Positions 34,822-45,697 of a stretch of DNA of 64,000 nt are shown in pieces. Positions within the stretch are counted from its first letter, which is position 1, and every line of letters starts with the position of its first letter. Made by a program: the position numbers and the translations under genes. Below the pieces are notes generated by a model. The model saw only the letters and a list, made by a program, of their open reading frames with translations. It had not been told where the DNA came from and did not search any database. The stretch is from Zongyangia hominis (GTDB taxonomy: Bacteria; Bacillota; Clostridia; Oscillospirales; Ruminococcaceae): positions 682,001 through 746,000 of the forward strand of contig NZ_JACRTC010000001.1 in assembly GCF_014385095.1 (NCBI RefSeq). The letters run 5' to 3'.

Positions 34822-35679
34822 TTACTTGAGGGCTTCGGCGCCGGCCACAATCTCGGTCAGCTCCTGGGTGATGGCGCCCTGTCTCGCCCGGTTGTATCTC
34901 AGCCCCAAATCGTCGAGCATCTGCTGGGCGTTGTCGTTGGCCGTCTCCATGGCCATCCGGCGGGCGCCTTGCTCGCAGGCGAAGGACTCGCACACGCCGC
35001 CATAGACGATACCGCCCAGATACTGCGGGATGATCATGTCGAAAGCGCCGGACACCGAGGGCTCATAGACCACGGTTCCCACGCCGTTTTTCGCATCGCT
35101 CCCCACCTCAAAATGCAGCGGGAGGGCTTTGAGCACCGCCGGCTCATGGGTGAGGACGGTGACAAAGTTGGTATAGATGACAAAGACCTCGTCGATCTCC
35201 CGACGGTCGTACATCTTGGCCAGCAGCCGACCAATGGCGAAAGAATCGCTGAGATGGATGTCCTCGGCCGCGGTCTTTTCATAGGGCACCAGCTCCACCT
35301 TCCGGTGGGCATAGTAGTCGGCCACCTTGCGCCCGATGGGCAAGACCTTCACGTCTTTGCCCTCCATATGGGCGTTGGCCACTCTCAACAAATTAGTGTT
35401 ATAGCCGCCCGCCAGACCCCTGTCCCCGCCGATGATGACGTAACAGGAGGATTTGACCGGGCGGGGGCGCACATATGCGGACTCAAAATCCCGGGTTCCC
35501 GTGGCCATGCGGGCCATGGTGTCGTAGAGAATGTGGAAAAACGGCTTTGCCTGTTCCATCCTCTCCCGGGCTCTTTTCAGTTTGGAGGACGCCACCAGCT
35601 CCATGGCCTTGGTGATCTGCATGGTGCCTTCAATACTCTTCATACGGCGTTTGATGTCCTTCATGCCGGCTCCTGCCAT
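34822..35679 (-). CDS. atpG: F-type ATP synthase subunit gamma
   Basis: A 285-residue rotor shaft subunit. N-terminal helix MKDIKRRMKSIEGTMQITKA and C-terminal helix RMAMETANDNAQQMLDDL form the coiled coil in the F1 cavity. AAAGGAGG stands seven bases before the ATG at 35679. It lies between atpA and atpD in the usual order. Confidence 0.96.
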   Translation of the reverse strand: MAGAGMKDIKRRMKSIEGTMQITKAMELVASSKLKRARERMEQAKPFFHILYDTMARMATGTRDFESAYVRPRPVKSSCYVIIGGDRGLAGGYNTNLLRVANAHMEGKDVKVLPIGRKVADYYAHRKVELVPYEKTAAEDIHLSDSFAIGRLLAKMYDRREIDEVFVIYTNFVTVLTHEPAVLKALPLHFEVGSDAKNGVGTVVYEPSVSGAFDMIIPQYLGGIVYGGVCESFACEQGARRMAMETANDNAQQMLDDLGLRYNRARQGAITQELTEIVAGAEALK

Positions 35680-35703
35680 CAGCGCGCCTCCTTTCCTCTT
35701 TTC

Positions 35704-37218
<1,515 letters not shown>

Positions 37219-37234
37219 GATAACACCTGCCTTT

Positions 37235-37777
37235 CTATGCGATCACCGCCGAAATTTTCCTGCGGATGTCCTCCAGCTTGGATTTGACGCTGGCGTCGAT
37301 CTGCTCGTTTTGAAACCGGAGCACCATGCCGCCCAAAAGCGCCGGGTCCACCTGGGTGTGGAGCACGATCTCCGCCCCTGTGGTCATCTTCAGCTTCCTG
37401 CGAAGGCGCTCCTTGAGTGTGTCGGAGAGCGCCACCGCCGTGACGGCGGTAAATTCCATCCGGTTGTGATCGCTGTTATAAATATCGTTGTAAGAAGCAA
37501 AAATCGCGTGGAAATGTTTGATTCGCCGCTTTTCCGTCAAGACCTTGAGAAAGTTCTCGGTGTAGGGATGCACCTTACCCCGGAAAATCCGGTCGATCAG
37601 GTCCATCTTTTCGCTGCGGTTAAGCTCCGGCGACTGCATCAGGATGAGGAAATCCCCGTCTTCCAAAAACGCTTCGTCCAGCACCCGCAACTCCTCTAGA
37701 ATCTCTTCCTCGCACTGCGCGGCTTTCGCGGTTTCATACAGGGATGATGCATAGGTCTTTGCCACTACTTCTGCCAT
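37235..37777 (-). CDS. atpH: F-type ATP synthase subunit delta
   Basis: A 180-residue stalk subunit (OSCP type) that holds the head to the peripheral stalk. The N-terminal six-helix domain begins [15 protein letters not shown] and the C-terminal [20 protein letters not shown] is the conserved signature. Its start overlaps the atpF end by 13 bases, which suggests coupled translation. Confidence 0.94.
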   Translation of the reverse strand: MAEVVAKTYASSLYETAKAAQCEEEILEELRVLDEAFLEDGDFLILMQSPELNRSEKMDLIDRIFRGKVHPYTENFLKVLTEKRRIKHFHAIFASYNDIYNSDHNRMEFTAVTAVALSDTLKERLRRKLKMTTGAEIVLHTQVDPALLGGMVLRFQNEQIDASVKSKLEDIRRKISAVIA

Positions 37778-38277
37778 GATTCATCACCCACATTGTCAAT
37801 AAACTGTTCCATTAGCTTCTCGTGATCTTCTTCGGACATCTCCTTTTCGATCACTTTGGAAGCAATTTGCAGGGCAATATCGGAAATTTCGTTCTTCGCT
37901 TCGTTGATTGCTTTCTTTTTCTCTCTTTCAGCATCCCGCTGCGCCCGCTCGATGAGATCGCCCGCCTGCTTCTTGGCCGCGTCCACAATGGCGTCGGCCT
38001 TCTTCTCCGCCTTTTGGCTGGCGTCCTTGACGATCTCGCCGGCTTCCAGCTTGGCCTGCCGCATCTGAGCGGTATACGTCTCCTTGATCTCGGCCGCCTC
38101 GTCCCGGTCCTTCTGCGCGTCGTCGATCAGGCTATCCGCCGCCGCCTTGCGCTGCTCCAAAATCTTGTTGACCGGTTTGAAGAGGAATTTCTTGACCAGC
38201 AAATAGAGGATAAACAGGTTGATCCAGGTGTTGATCATCTGCCAGACGCCCAAAGAGATAAAGCTTTCGTGTTCCAT
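37765..38277 (-). CDS. atpF: F-type ATP synthase subunit b
   Basis: A 170-residue peripheral stalk subunit: one transmembrane helix (about residues 14-34, INTWINLFILYLLVKKFLF) followed by a long charged coiled coil of K/E/A repeats. The ATG at 38277 is chosen because GGAAGGGAGGGCAAGT precedes it; the frame upstream is not conserved. Single b gene, so a b homodimer is expected. Confidence 0.94.
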   Translation of the reverse strand: MEHESFISLGVWQMINTWINLFILYLLVKKFLFKPVNKILEQRKAAADSLIDDAQKDRDEAAEIKETYTAQMRQAKLEAGEIVKDASQKAEKKADAIVDAAKKQAGDLIERAQRDAEREKKKAINEAKNEISDIALQIASKVIEKEMSEEDHEKLMEQFIDNVGDESWQK

Positions 38278-38344
38278 ACTTGCCCTCCCTTCCTCATATA
38301 ATGGGTGCGGCCTAATCCGCCGCAAACCAAAGAAAATGACCGGA

Positions 38345-38611
<267 letters not shown>

Positions 38612-38680
38612 CTATATTCGTCTAGAATAAATATTTTGAATGCGCGGCCTTTGGCGGCCGCGTCCCATTTCAAACAAAGC

Positions 38681-39391
38681 CTAGTCGTCGATGGCCGACG
38701 AAACATATGCCATGGTCAGCATGCAGAAGATGAACGCCTGTAGGGCGCTGGTGAACAGATCGAAATAGATGGACAAAAACGCGGGCAGGCCGATCTGCAT
38801 AAACGGAATCTGGATGCCGCCTAGAATGACGCTGCTCAGGTACGCTAAAGCGCTATATAACAGGGACGTGATGACGGTGCCCGCCGCGATGTTGCCGAAA
38901 TGACGGAAGCCCAAGGACAGCGGCGTCGCAAATTCGCTGATGATATTAAGCGGCGTCATGACAAAGATGGGCTCGGTGAAGCCCTTAAAGAACTGCTTGA
39001 TGCCATGATATTTGATCTTGCTGTACTGAATCATCACGAAGGTAACGATGGCCCAGCCCAGCGTGGTGTTGATGTCGGAGGTAATGGGCTTCATGCCGAG
39101 CAGGCTCGACAAGCTCCCGAACAGGGAAAAGGCAAACAGAGCGCCGATATAGGGAGCGTAGGTTTTCACATGAGCCTTCCCCATGCTTTCCGTCACCAGG
39201 TCGTTGACCGCCTGGACCGCCCATTCCGCGATGGCCTGGCGCTTGGTGATCTCCTTTAGCTTTAAATGCCGGGTCAGGAAAACGCAAAGGAGCGTGATGC
39301 CCAGAATCAGAATCCAGGAGTTGACCATGGTTTCGGTGACGGGAAGTCCTCCAAAGATGGGGATACGGAAAAAGATTCTAGCTCCTTCCAC
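38681..39391 (-). CDS. atpB: F-type ATP synthase subunit a
   Basis: A 236-residue membrane stator with five or six helices. The essential arginine lies in LGFRHFGNIAAG, and the last helices carry ALQAFIFCMLTMAYVSSAI. The GTG at 39391 (VEGARIFF), seven bases after AAGGAGG, is the likely start; the TTG seven codons earlier lies in the ribosome site. It overlaps the atpI-like gene by 14 bases. Confidence 0.93.
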   Translation of the reverse strand: MEGARIFFRIPIFGGLPVTETMVNSWILILGITLLCVFLTRHLKLKEITKRQAIAEWAVQAVNDLVTESMGKAHVKTYAPYIGALFAFSLFGSLSSLLGMKPITSDINTTLGWAIVTFVMIQYSKIKYHGIKQFFKGFTEPIFVMTPLNIISEFATPLSLGFRHFGNIAAGTVITSLLYSALAYLSSVILGGIQIPFMQIGLPAFLSIYFDLFTSALQAFIFCMLTMAYVSSAIDD

Positions 39392-39773
39392 CCTCTCGCC
39401 TCCTTTCCACAAAGTTCATGAGATAAATGGCAATGACCGGGAACAGTAAAGGGATGATGACGCCCAGCGGGTCCAGATGGGACGAGCTGAGGCCGATGTA
39501 TACGACGACGCCTGTCAGAAGCAGCCGGGCCGCATAACTCAGCCGGATGGAGAGCTTGGCCGACTTTTCGCTCTTTTGTACCGCCCGGGTACAAGCGAGC
39601 CCCAGCAGTACAAAATTAAGGATGGCAAAGCAGCTGGAAAAGAGCACTCCCCAAAGCATCCGGTGGCTCATGCGCCCCAGGATGAGCATGATGACGAGCA
39701 GCACTCCATCCAACAGGATAACGCCTAAAGAGATTCTTTTAATTTCATCCACCACGATTTTGTCCACATTCAC
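39378..39773 (-). CDS. atpI: ATP synthase subunit I-like membrane protein
   Basis: A 131-residue protein with four hydrophobic helices in the position and size of AtpI, a chaperone-like factor for c-ring assembly or an ion channel. The start is a GTG at 39773 overlapping the atpZ stop, or the GTG at 39767, which is better spaced from AAGGA. The assignment rests on position and topology because the family is poorly conserved. Confidence 0.75.
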   Translation of the reverse strand: MNVDKIVVDEIKRISLGVILLDGVLLVIMLILGRMSHRMLWGVLFSSCFAILNFVLLGLACTRAVQKSEKSAKLSIRLSYAARLLLTGVVVYIGLSSSHLDPLGVIIPLLFPVIAIYLMNFVERRREGGRS

Positions 39774-40024
39774 CCATCCTTATGGCGTTCATCCCGTTTG
39801 ACCTGGCGCATAATAAAGCGGTAGAGGCATACGATGCCCGCCACCGTTCCCAACAGGATGCCGACAATCACCGTCCAATTGGGCCAGCCATAGAGCTGCC
39901 GCAGCCGGTAAGTAATCCAGGCGAGCACCAAAATGGGAAGCAGCAGTAGCAAGGTCAATTCAAGATAATAAACAAGTCCTCGAATCACAGAAGTCTTTTG
40001 CGGTGACCCATTATCCTTTGGCAT
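39770..40024 (-). CDS. atpZ: AtpZ/AtpI-family small membrane protein
   Basis: An 84-residue protein with two helices (about residues 14-37 and 50-70) and a basic C-terminus, typical of AtpZ at the head of atp operons; AtpZ with AtpI has been proposed to form a divalent-cation transporter. AGAGGAGGCCTTTTT precedes the ATG at 40024. It is the first gene of the operon. Confidence 0.78.
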   Translation of the reverse strand: MPKDNGSPQKTSVIRGLVYYLELTLLLLLPILVLAWITYRLRQLYGWPNWTVIVGILLGTVAGIVCLYRFIMRQVKRDERHKDG

Positions 40025-40141
40025 AAAAAGGCCTCCTCTTTCATTCTGATCGCCATAGGGCCTTTCCCTATTTTTATCCAAAAATAGGGCTTTCAATCAT
40101 TTCATCAGGTTTTGATACCCGTTTGGCCCAATCAACTATAC

Positions 40142-40169
40142 ATTATACTATTATTTTTTTGAATTTCAA
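40142..40169 (-). promoter_or_regulatory. Probable promoter of the ATP synthase operon
   Basis: On the minus strand TTGAAA, 16 bases, TATAAT (-10 at 40142-40147), in an AT-rich stretch about 120 bases before atpZ. A further TATAAT lies near 40232 with no good -35. Confidence 0.7.
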
Positions 40170-40369
40170 TGCATTAAAATTAGAAAACATACAAAATTTC
40201 TTGTACTAGTTGCACAGCTTCTGTTGTTAAAATTATAACATCTGTTTGTCCATTCTCACTTTTGAGCTAGTCAATATATCTAATTTTATCGGCAATTTTT
40301 TCTAAATACCTGAGAAAGAAAAGGGCTAATAACTTTTCGTAATTTATGCATATTTTCTCATTTTCTTAA

Positions 40370-40740
40370 ATGAGCCTGTCAGGTCCTGAACGCACGCACT
40401 CCAGCCATCATTCGGCCGACTGGGTGTACAACGCAATAAGGTCTTCTTCTCTGACGAAATCCGTATCAATATCGGTACTTTTCTGCTCTATCTTCCAGTT
40501 TATGAGTGACCATAATCAGCCGCATCGGCACACCGATAAGAGCACCCACCCATTCTATCTCTATCTATGCTTAGTGATCCCACCGTATGGGGATCACAAG
40601 CTGGATAATATTTCAGCCGTTTAGACGCCGCGAATCTGGTACTGTCGTTGCGAAATTCTTAGAAAAGACGTCTCATTGTCTTCCCGCTCTATTCCGCACG
40701 CACGAATCGCTGCCACTTTGCAAAAGGGCCACCTATCGAT
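40370..40740 (-). pseudogene. Possible relict coding DNA, origin unknown
   Basis: On the minus strand two overlapping frames have protein-like but broken stretches. One reads EWVGALIGVPMRLIMVTHK and stops after RAEKYRY; another reads FVREEDLIALYTQSAE and stops. A third frame nearer the tRNA ends with RISQRQYQIRGV. They look like a frameshifted remnant of a larger gene, perhaps a transposase or phage protein, but no family could be named. The base composition is lower in GC than the neighbouring operons. A GTGATCCC/GGGATCAC inverted repeat lies at about 40576-40600. Confidence 0.3.
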
Positions 40741-40747
40741 TCCGCAA

Positions 40748-40796
40748 AAACAAAAAGACCAACAAACGGCCTCACTTAGCCATTTGTTGGTCTTTT
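40748..40796 (-). terminator. Terminator after tRNA-Ala
   Basis: AAAAGACCAACAAA (40753-40766) pairs with TTTGTTGGTCTTTT (40783-40796). On the minus strand it is followed by a T-rich tail, three bases after the tRNA CCA end. Confidence 0.88.
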
Positions 40797-40798
40797 CT

Positions 40799-40874
<76 letters not shown>

Positions 40875-40888
40875 AAGCGACAGATAAT

Positions 40889-40917
40889 ATTATACACAAT
40901 GCAAAAAGAAAATGCAA
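40889..40917 (-). promoter_or_regulatory. Promoter of tRNA-Ala
   Basis: TTGCAT, 17 bases, TATAAT (-10 at 40889-40894 on the minus strand). The -10 hexamer ends 15 bases upstream of the tRNA 5' end. Confidence 0.8.
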
Positions 40918-40945
40918 GAGCTTTTTACAAAAAAATTTGCTTTTT

Positions 40946-40985
40946 TGTAAAAAAAGAGACCCAGCCGAATGGCCGGGTCTCTTCA
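40946..40985 (-). terminator. Terminator after the GH32 gene
   Basis: AGAGACCCAGCC (40955-40966) and GGCCGGGTCTCT (40971-40982) with loop GAAT; seven T residues follow on the minus strand. A second, A/T-only inverted repeat (TTTTTACAAAA / TTTTGTAAAAA) directly follows at 40922-40955. Confidence 0.92.
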
Positions 40986-40996
40986 TTTAGTAATAC

Positions 40997-43900
40997 TTAC
41001 TTTTTCCGTCTCAGTATAACCACAGCACCAGCGGATACTGCCAGAATTGCCAACGCTATGGGTAACGCACTGTTATCGCCGGAGTTCGGGTTCTTCTTCC
41101 CGGAGTTACTGGAATCAGAGCCACTTCCGGAGGGCCATTTCCAATCAGAATTGTTGCCGCCGGGAATGTTGGGTTTGCCTCCGCCATCTTTGGTGATGGT
41201 CACTTTGATGGGAATGGTCACGTCGACCTGCTCTCCGTCTACGCTCAGATAGCCGATGGCATCATAGGTTCCCACCTTGTTAAAGTCCACATTGTCGTAG
41301 TTCCACCCGGATACGGTCATATCGACTTTGCGGCCATCGGAGTAGTTGGCCACTACCTTCTTTTGCAGTTTTGCAAATACATCTTCCGGTTTGCTGCCTA
41401 CCTTGGCGGACACTTTGAGTTGGGCCGGGGTCAGGGATTCCAGAACCGCCTCGCCGGACTCATTGACAATGATGTTGGCGTATGCCTTCACATCAGTTCC
41501 TTCAAGGGTGCCGACGGCCTTGTATGTGCCTTCTTTATTGAGATTGACGCCGCTCAGGTCCCACGCCACATCGACGCTAATCTGCACGCCGTCCTCTTGC
41601 TCTGCCAATACCTTGGCGGGCAGGCGGTACAGTACGTCGTCAGCAGCCGTTCCAATCTTAACGATGATATCGTCAATTTTACTAACAATAGACTTGATGG
41701 GAGAACCGGTAGTCAGATAGACATTGTTAAACTTCGCGGTACCGCTATAGACCATCACGCCCACGCGGCCTTCACGGACAGAACCAGTATCCACCTTTCC
41801 TTCGGTCAAAACCTTGTCGTCAAAGGTGACGGTATAAGTATCGCCCTTGGCCTCCACCTTATAATGGTGCCAGCTTCCCAGTTTCGGCTGGACCCCGGCA
41901 TCGGCAAATTTTATATTCATCACGTCCCTAGCGCCGCCGCCACCTTTGGGGAACTCGAAGATACGGAAGTTTTTCTGAGCCATGTCAAAATTGAGGACAT
42001 AGCCGCCCGCCGTGTTAATTATAGTATCTGTCGCGCGGAAAATGAGGCCAAGTGCCTGGCCGTCTTCCAGCATGACATCGCCTTCATAGACAAAGTCGCC
42101 GCTGACATACTGCTCGGCTACGGCAAAGTTATCGCCACTGCCAACAACCCGGTAGCCGTCTTCCACCACTTCCCAATTTCCGGCTGATGTCGTCCAGCCG
42201 GAAAGGTTGGTGTTAAATTCCTTTTTCACGACAGAAACTGTAACCTCTTTTTCCAGACCGCCGGAGTTGGTCACCGCTTTGATGGTGTAGTCTCCCTCGG
42301 CGGAAGCACGAAGCTTTAGGTAAGTGTCCGTCTGCTCCACGATGGTGAGACCTTCGCCACAAGTCCAAGTCACGCTCTTGTCTTTTGCGCCGTTGGGAAG
42401 GACATTGGCCGTCACCTTGAACTCCTCGTTAACGCCCACGGTTGCGGGAGCCGAGAGAAGGAGACTGGTCGGGTTGCCGTCCGGCGTTGTAATGTCATCC
42501 CGGTACATGGACTTCATGTCCCAGATCTTCAGGGAGTCGATGGTCAGATTGCCATCGGTGAAAAATTCCATACCCGCGTTATCGAGGGCAGTGTAGTAGA
42601 TGGTATCGATGGCCGCCTCGCCGTCATTGCCAAAGACGTCGATGATGGACCAGTCCACAATGATGCGCAATTTGATCTTTCCATCCGCTGTCTGATAAAG
42701 CTCATAAGAGCAGTTTTCGTTCTTGCTGGGGCCGCCCGACTTGCTCTTATCCACATACAGTCGGTTGCCGTTGACATCATATTTGACGGTGATCTGATTG
42801 TTACCGCCCTTTCTCAAGTTAAAACCGAACTGGGTGGCGTCTCCCGGATCGATGGTGGCTTCAATGTCATATTTCTGCCCAGCCAGTCCCTCCAGGATAT
42901 TGCCGTTATTCGCGCCCACGGTCAAATCGTTGGTCTCGAAAATCGGGGTTTCGGAACGATATTCGTTGATCTCTTCCGGCGCGTAGGATGTCAGGCGATA
43001 CTGGCCGTTGATCATCTTGAGCCCCGTCACCAGCGGCAGCGACTGGGCACCTGTCCAATCTTTACCGTTCATGGCGCTTTCCTGCATCCAGCTGACCAGC
43101 AGCGTTCTGCCCTTGGGATCGTTAAAATACTTCTGGGTGGCGTACATATCCGGGCCGCCGTTGTAGGTGATTTGCCCGGTGAGAGATTTAAACTGATACT
43201 TTCCGTTCTCTTTGACCAAGTCGCCGACTATGTACCATTTTCCAGATCCGTTATAGACCCACTTAGTTTCGTTGGTCCCCTCCACCTTGAGCGGATAGAG
43301 GCCCGGGCACTCGGAGTTGATGCGGTTGTTGGTGCCGGAGTAGTATAAGTCGCTTTCCAGCGTCCAATTGATCAGATTGGAGGAAGAATAGAGTCTCGCA
43401 TCGCCGCCGGCCACAATCATCAGCCAGACGCCGCCCGCGTCATAGGAGGAATCTTCCTGCCACCAGACCTGGGGATCGCGGAAGCCATTGTTAATACCAG
43501 CGCCCGAAAGCACCGGATTGTGATCATATTTGATCCAGCTTCTGCCGTTGTCGGTGGAATAAGCCAAGGACTGCTTTTCAACACCGTAGGTGGTGTCGCC
43601 GCCGTCATGTGTGAAGATCGCCACCATCCGCTCATCCGGAGGCGTGCTCTCGTCAAAAAGTCCGCAGGTGTTGTTGCGGTCGATGACGCCGCAGCCGGAG
43701 AAGATAGCGCCCAACTCGTCGGGCGTCATGGTAACCGGCATCTCGGTCCAGGAAATTAAGTCCTTGGAAACCGCATGGCCCCAGCTCATATTGCCCCAGG
43801 CAGTGCCATAGGGATTGTGCTGGAAGTACATGTTGTATTCCCCGGTGCTGGCGTTATACATCAGACCATTGGGGTCGTTGATCCAGTTATATTCCGGGCT

Positions 43901-45382
43901 AAAGTGGAACTGGGGACGGTAGTCCTCCTGGAACGCCACCGATGGATCGGAAGCTTTCTTGACCTTGATGGTGGTGACGCTGGCGACGCCCGTCGCTTCA
44001 TCCAACACTTTGATCAAAACATCATTGTAGCCGGATTCCAGTGCAATCGGGTCGCTCAGCTGGCCGTTTACCGCTTCTTTGTCATTGATAAAGAGCTTAT
44101 GCGCCCCATCCGTGGTGGCCTTCACCTGGAAGGACTCCTGGGTATAGGGGACTTCCGCCGTATAGAGGAATATTTGATCATTGAATGTTTCGTTGAGGGT
44201 CAGCCCTTTGACCTCCAAACCGATCAGCTTGGGGGTAACCGCGGGAGTGTAGTTGATGTTTTGGAAGGTAGCGTTGGCACCGCAAGTCATGACGCCCACA
44301 TAGCCGCCCTCAAATTCCGTATCTTGTTTAGTTCCTACATATTGGCCGTCCAGATAGAAATTGAAGACGCCGTTTTCCAAAACCTCAACGCGCAGGTGGA
44401 AACTGTCTTTCTTCATCTCTTCTTCGTCCAGGTTCTTGGAGATGTTCCAATTTTCACCGCCAGTATTCTTAAACAGCTTGGCAATTTTTGAATTTTTGTC
44501 CACATTGACACAATACCAATAGGACTTGGGGTTGTCCGGGTTTTTGACGCCGAAGACAAGACCCGCCGCCACATTGACCTGGGAGAAAGTCATATCGCCT
44601 TCCACCACGAAGGTCTGGGAGGCCGGTACATTGAGCGAGGACATGTAGAAGGTATCGCCCAGGCCCAAATTGGCGGCGTACATACCGTTCTCGGTCTCGG
44701 TCCAGCTGCCGCCGGACGCTTTCCAATCGCCTTCGATGTTGGTCACGAAATTTCCTTCCGGAGGAGGCGTGACACTGCCGGAATCATCCATAAATTTGAT
44801 GTTGGAAAACTCCACGTCTTTGTTATACGCTACAAAGCCCACATAGCCGCCCTTAAAGTTGGGGGCAGATGTGGTAATAACGGGGGTATCCATATCGTTG
44901 ACATAGAAATAGATATTCTTTTCCGCGTCCACCGTCAGTTTAATCTTTAATTTGGTCGGATCAACGGTATCCGGGTTGGGGATATCAAGGATCGCGTTGA
45001 GAGCATCCGCTCCCCTCTCACAGAAAACGCGGGCTTTTTTGTCATTGACCATGGCGCCGTACCATCCGCTTGCCGCGGACTCCATTTCCTGTTGGGGAGC
45101 CCCGAACAGGATACCAGCATCCGCATTGGCGCCGTTTAGATACTTCATGTCCGCTTCCAGCGTAAAGGCCGTGGCCTGGGTCGTGGATGCGACATAATTG
45201 TTCCCGATGTTGGCGTTTTTGACCGTTAGCACCCCATTTTCATAGGTATGCTGTCCGCCCCAGCCCGCCAGCTCCGCCGTTTCGGCCGCGCTGACCGTCA
45301 TGAAGCCCGCTGGAATTACGCTCATCAAAGCAAACACCAACGCGAACACTAAACAAAGGCTACGTTTGACTCTTTTCAACAT
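40997..45382 (-). CDS. Multidomain cell-surface GH32 fructan hydrolase (levanase/inulinase type)
   Basis: A 1461-residue secreted protein. Order: signal peptide (1-33), two jelly-roll carbohydrate-binding-like domains (about 40-197 and 210-380), a cadherin-like domain (about 385-480), the GH32 propeller (about 488-800), its C-terminal beta sandwich (about 805-960), an Ig-like domain, a third jelly roll (about 1057-1226), and two bacterial Ig-like group 4 repeats (about 1235-1397). A Ser/Gly linker, NPNSGD (1431-1436), a membrane helix and RRKK follow. GH32 catalytic residues are present: D503 in WINDPNG, RDP at 635-637, and E691 in SECPG. It should hydrolyse beta-fructans at the cell surface. 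The C-terminus resembles a sortase signal of the NPxTG kind, with Ser for Thr. It is monocistronic, with a palindrome upstream. Confidence 0.93.
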   Translation of the reverse strand: MLKRVKRSLCLVFALVFALMSVIPAGFMTVSAAETAELAGWGGQHTYENGVLTVKNANIGNNYVASTTQATAFTLEADMKYLNGANADAGILFGAPQQEMESAASGWYGAMVNDKKARVFCERGADALNAILDIPNPDTVDPTKLKIKLTVDAEKNIYFYVNDMDTPVITTSAPNFKGGYVGFVAYNKDVEFSNIKFMDDSGSVTPPPEGNFVTNIEGDWKASGGSWTETENGMYAANLGLGDTFYMSSLNVPASQTFVVEGDMTFSQVNVAAGLVFGVKNPDNPKSYWYCVNVDKNSKIAKLFKNTGGENWNISKNLDEEEMKKDSFHLRVEVLENGVFNFYLDGQYVGTKQDTEFEGGYVGVMTCGANATFQNINYTPAVTPKLIGLEVKGLTLNETFNDQIFLYTAEVPYTQESFQVKATTDGAHKLFINDKEAVNGQLSDPIALESGYNDVLIKVLDEATGVASVTTIKVKKASDPSVAFQEDYRPQFHFSPEYNWINDPNGLMYNASTGEYNMYFQHNPYGTAWGNMSWGHAVSKDLISWTEMPVTMTPDELGAIFSGCGVIDRNNTCGLFDESTPPDERMVAIFTHDGGDTTYGVEKQSLAYSTDNGRSWIKYDHNPVLSGAGINNGFRDPQVWWQEDSSYDAGGVWLMIVAGGDARLYSSSNLINWTLESDLYYSGTNNRINSECPGLYPLKVEGTNETKWVYNGSGKWYIVGDLVKENGKYQFKSLTGQITYNGGPDMYATQKYFNDPKGRTLLVSWMQESAMNGKDWTGAQSLPLVTGLKMINGQYRLTSYAPEEINEYRSETPIFETNDLTVGANNGNILEGLAGQKYDIEATIDPGDATQFGFNLRKGGNNQITVKYDVNGNRLYVDKSKSGGPSKNENCSYELYQTADGKIKLRIIVDWSIIDVFGNDGEAAIDTIYYTALDNAGMEFFTDGNLTIDSLKIWDMKSMYRDDITTPDGNPTSLLLSAPATVGVNEEFKVTANVLPNGAKDKSVTWTCGEGLTIVEQTDTYLKLRASAEGDYTIKAVTNSGGLEKEVTVSVVKKEFNTNLSGWTTSAGNWEVVEDGYRVVGSGDNFAVAEQYVSGDFVYEGDVMLEDGQALGLIFRATDTIINTAGGYVLNFDMAQKNFRIFEFPKGGGGARDVMNIKFADAGVQPKLGSWHHYKVEAKGDTYTVTFDDKVLTEGKVDTGSVREGRVGVMVYSGTAKFNNVYLTTGSPIKSIVSKIDDIIVKIGTAADDVLYRLPAKVLAEQEDGVQISVDVAWDLSGVNLNKEGTYKAVGTLEGTDVKAYANIIVNESGEAVLESLTPAQLKVSAKVGSKPEDVFAKLQKKVVANYSDGRKVDMTVSGWNYDNVDFNKVGTYDAIGYLSVDGEQVDVTIPIKVTITKDGGGKPNIPGGNNSDWKWPSGSGSDSSNSGKKNPNSGDNSALPIALAILAVSAGAVVILRRKK

Positions 45383-45416
45383 CTACTCCTCCTCTAGTTC
45401 TTCTTCCATTTTTTTT

Positions 45417-45435
45417 ATTTACTGTAAAAGTAAAT
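45417..45435 (-). promoter_or_regulatory. Candidate operator of the GH32 gene
   Basis: ATTTACT-N5-AGTAAAT is a near-perfect dyad located just downstream of the GH32 promoter, about 12 bases after the expected start of transcription. It suggests a sugar-responsive repressor site. Confidence 0.5.
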
Positions 45436-45446
45436 AATTCATTAAC

Positions 45447-45475
45447 ATTATAACACTCTCAGTAAATATAAGCAA
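45447..45475 (-). promoter_or_regulatory. Promoter of the GH32 gene
   Basis: On the minus strand TTGCTT, 17 bases, TATAAT (-10 at 45447-45452). Confidence 0.82.
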
Positions 45476-45647
45476 TGATTCTCAACAAAACGCAACTTGT
45501 TTATCTATATCCGCCAATCCTCTTCCAACTTATCTGTAAGATATTCCTTTGATATTTTCCAAATCTCCCATATTTCCGCAGACGCATCCCATATTTTACG
45601 TCTAGTTGTCCTACAACTATCCCTCGCGCCACCACTACCCTTGTAGG

Positions 45648-45687
45648 AACAAAAAAGCCGCCCCGTGTATGCACACGGGGCGGCTTT
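45648..45687 (-). terminator. Terminator after the FGGY kinase gene
   Basis: AAAGCCGCCCCGTGT (45654-45668) and ACACGGGGCGGCTTT (45673-45687) pair perfectly, followed by T residues on the minus strand. Confidence 0.95.
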
Positions 45688-45697
45688 GGGATACGTC

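Noticed and set aside
40922..40955. Second terminator after the GH32 gene
   Set aside because: An A/T-only inverted repeat; it lacks a GC stem and follows a strong terminator.
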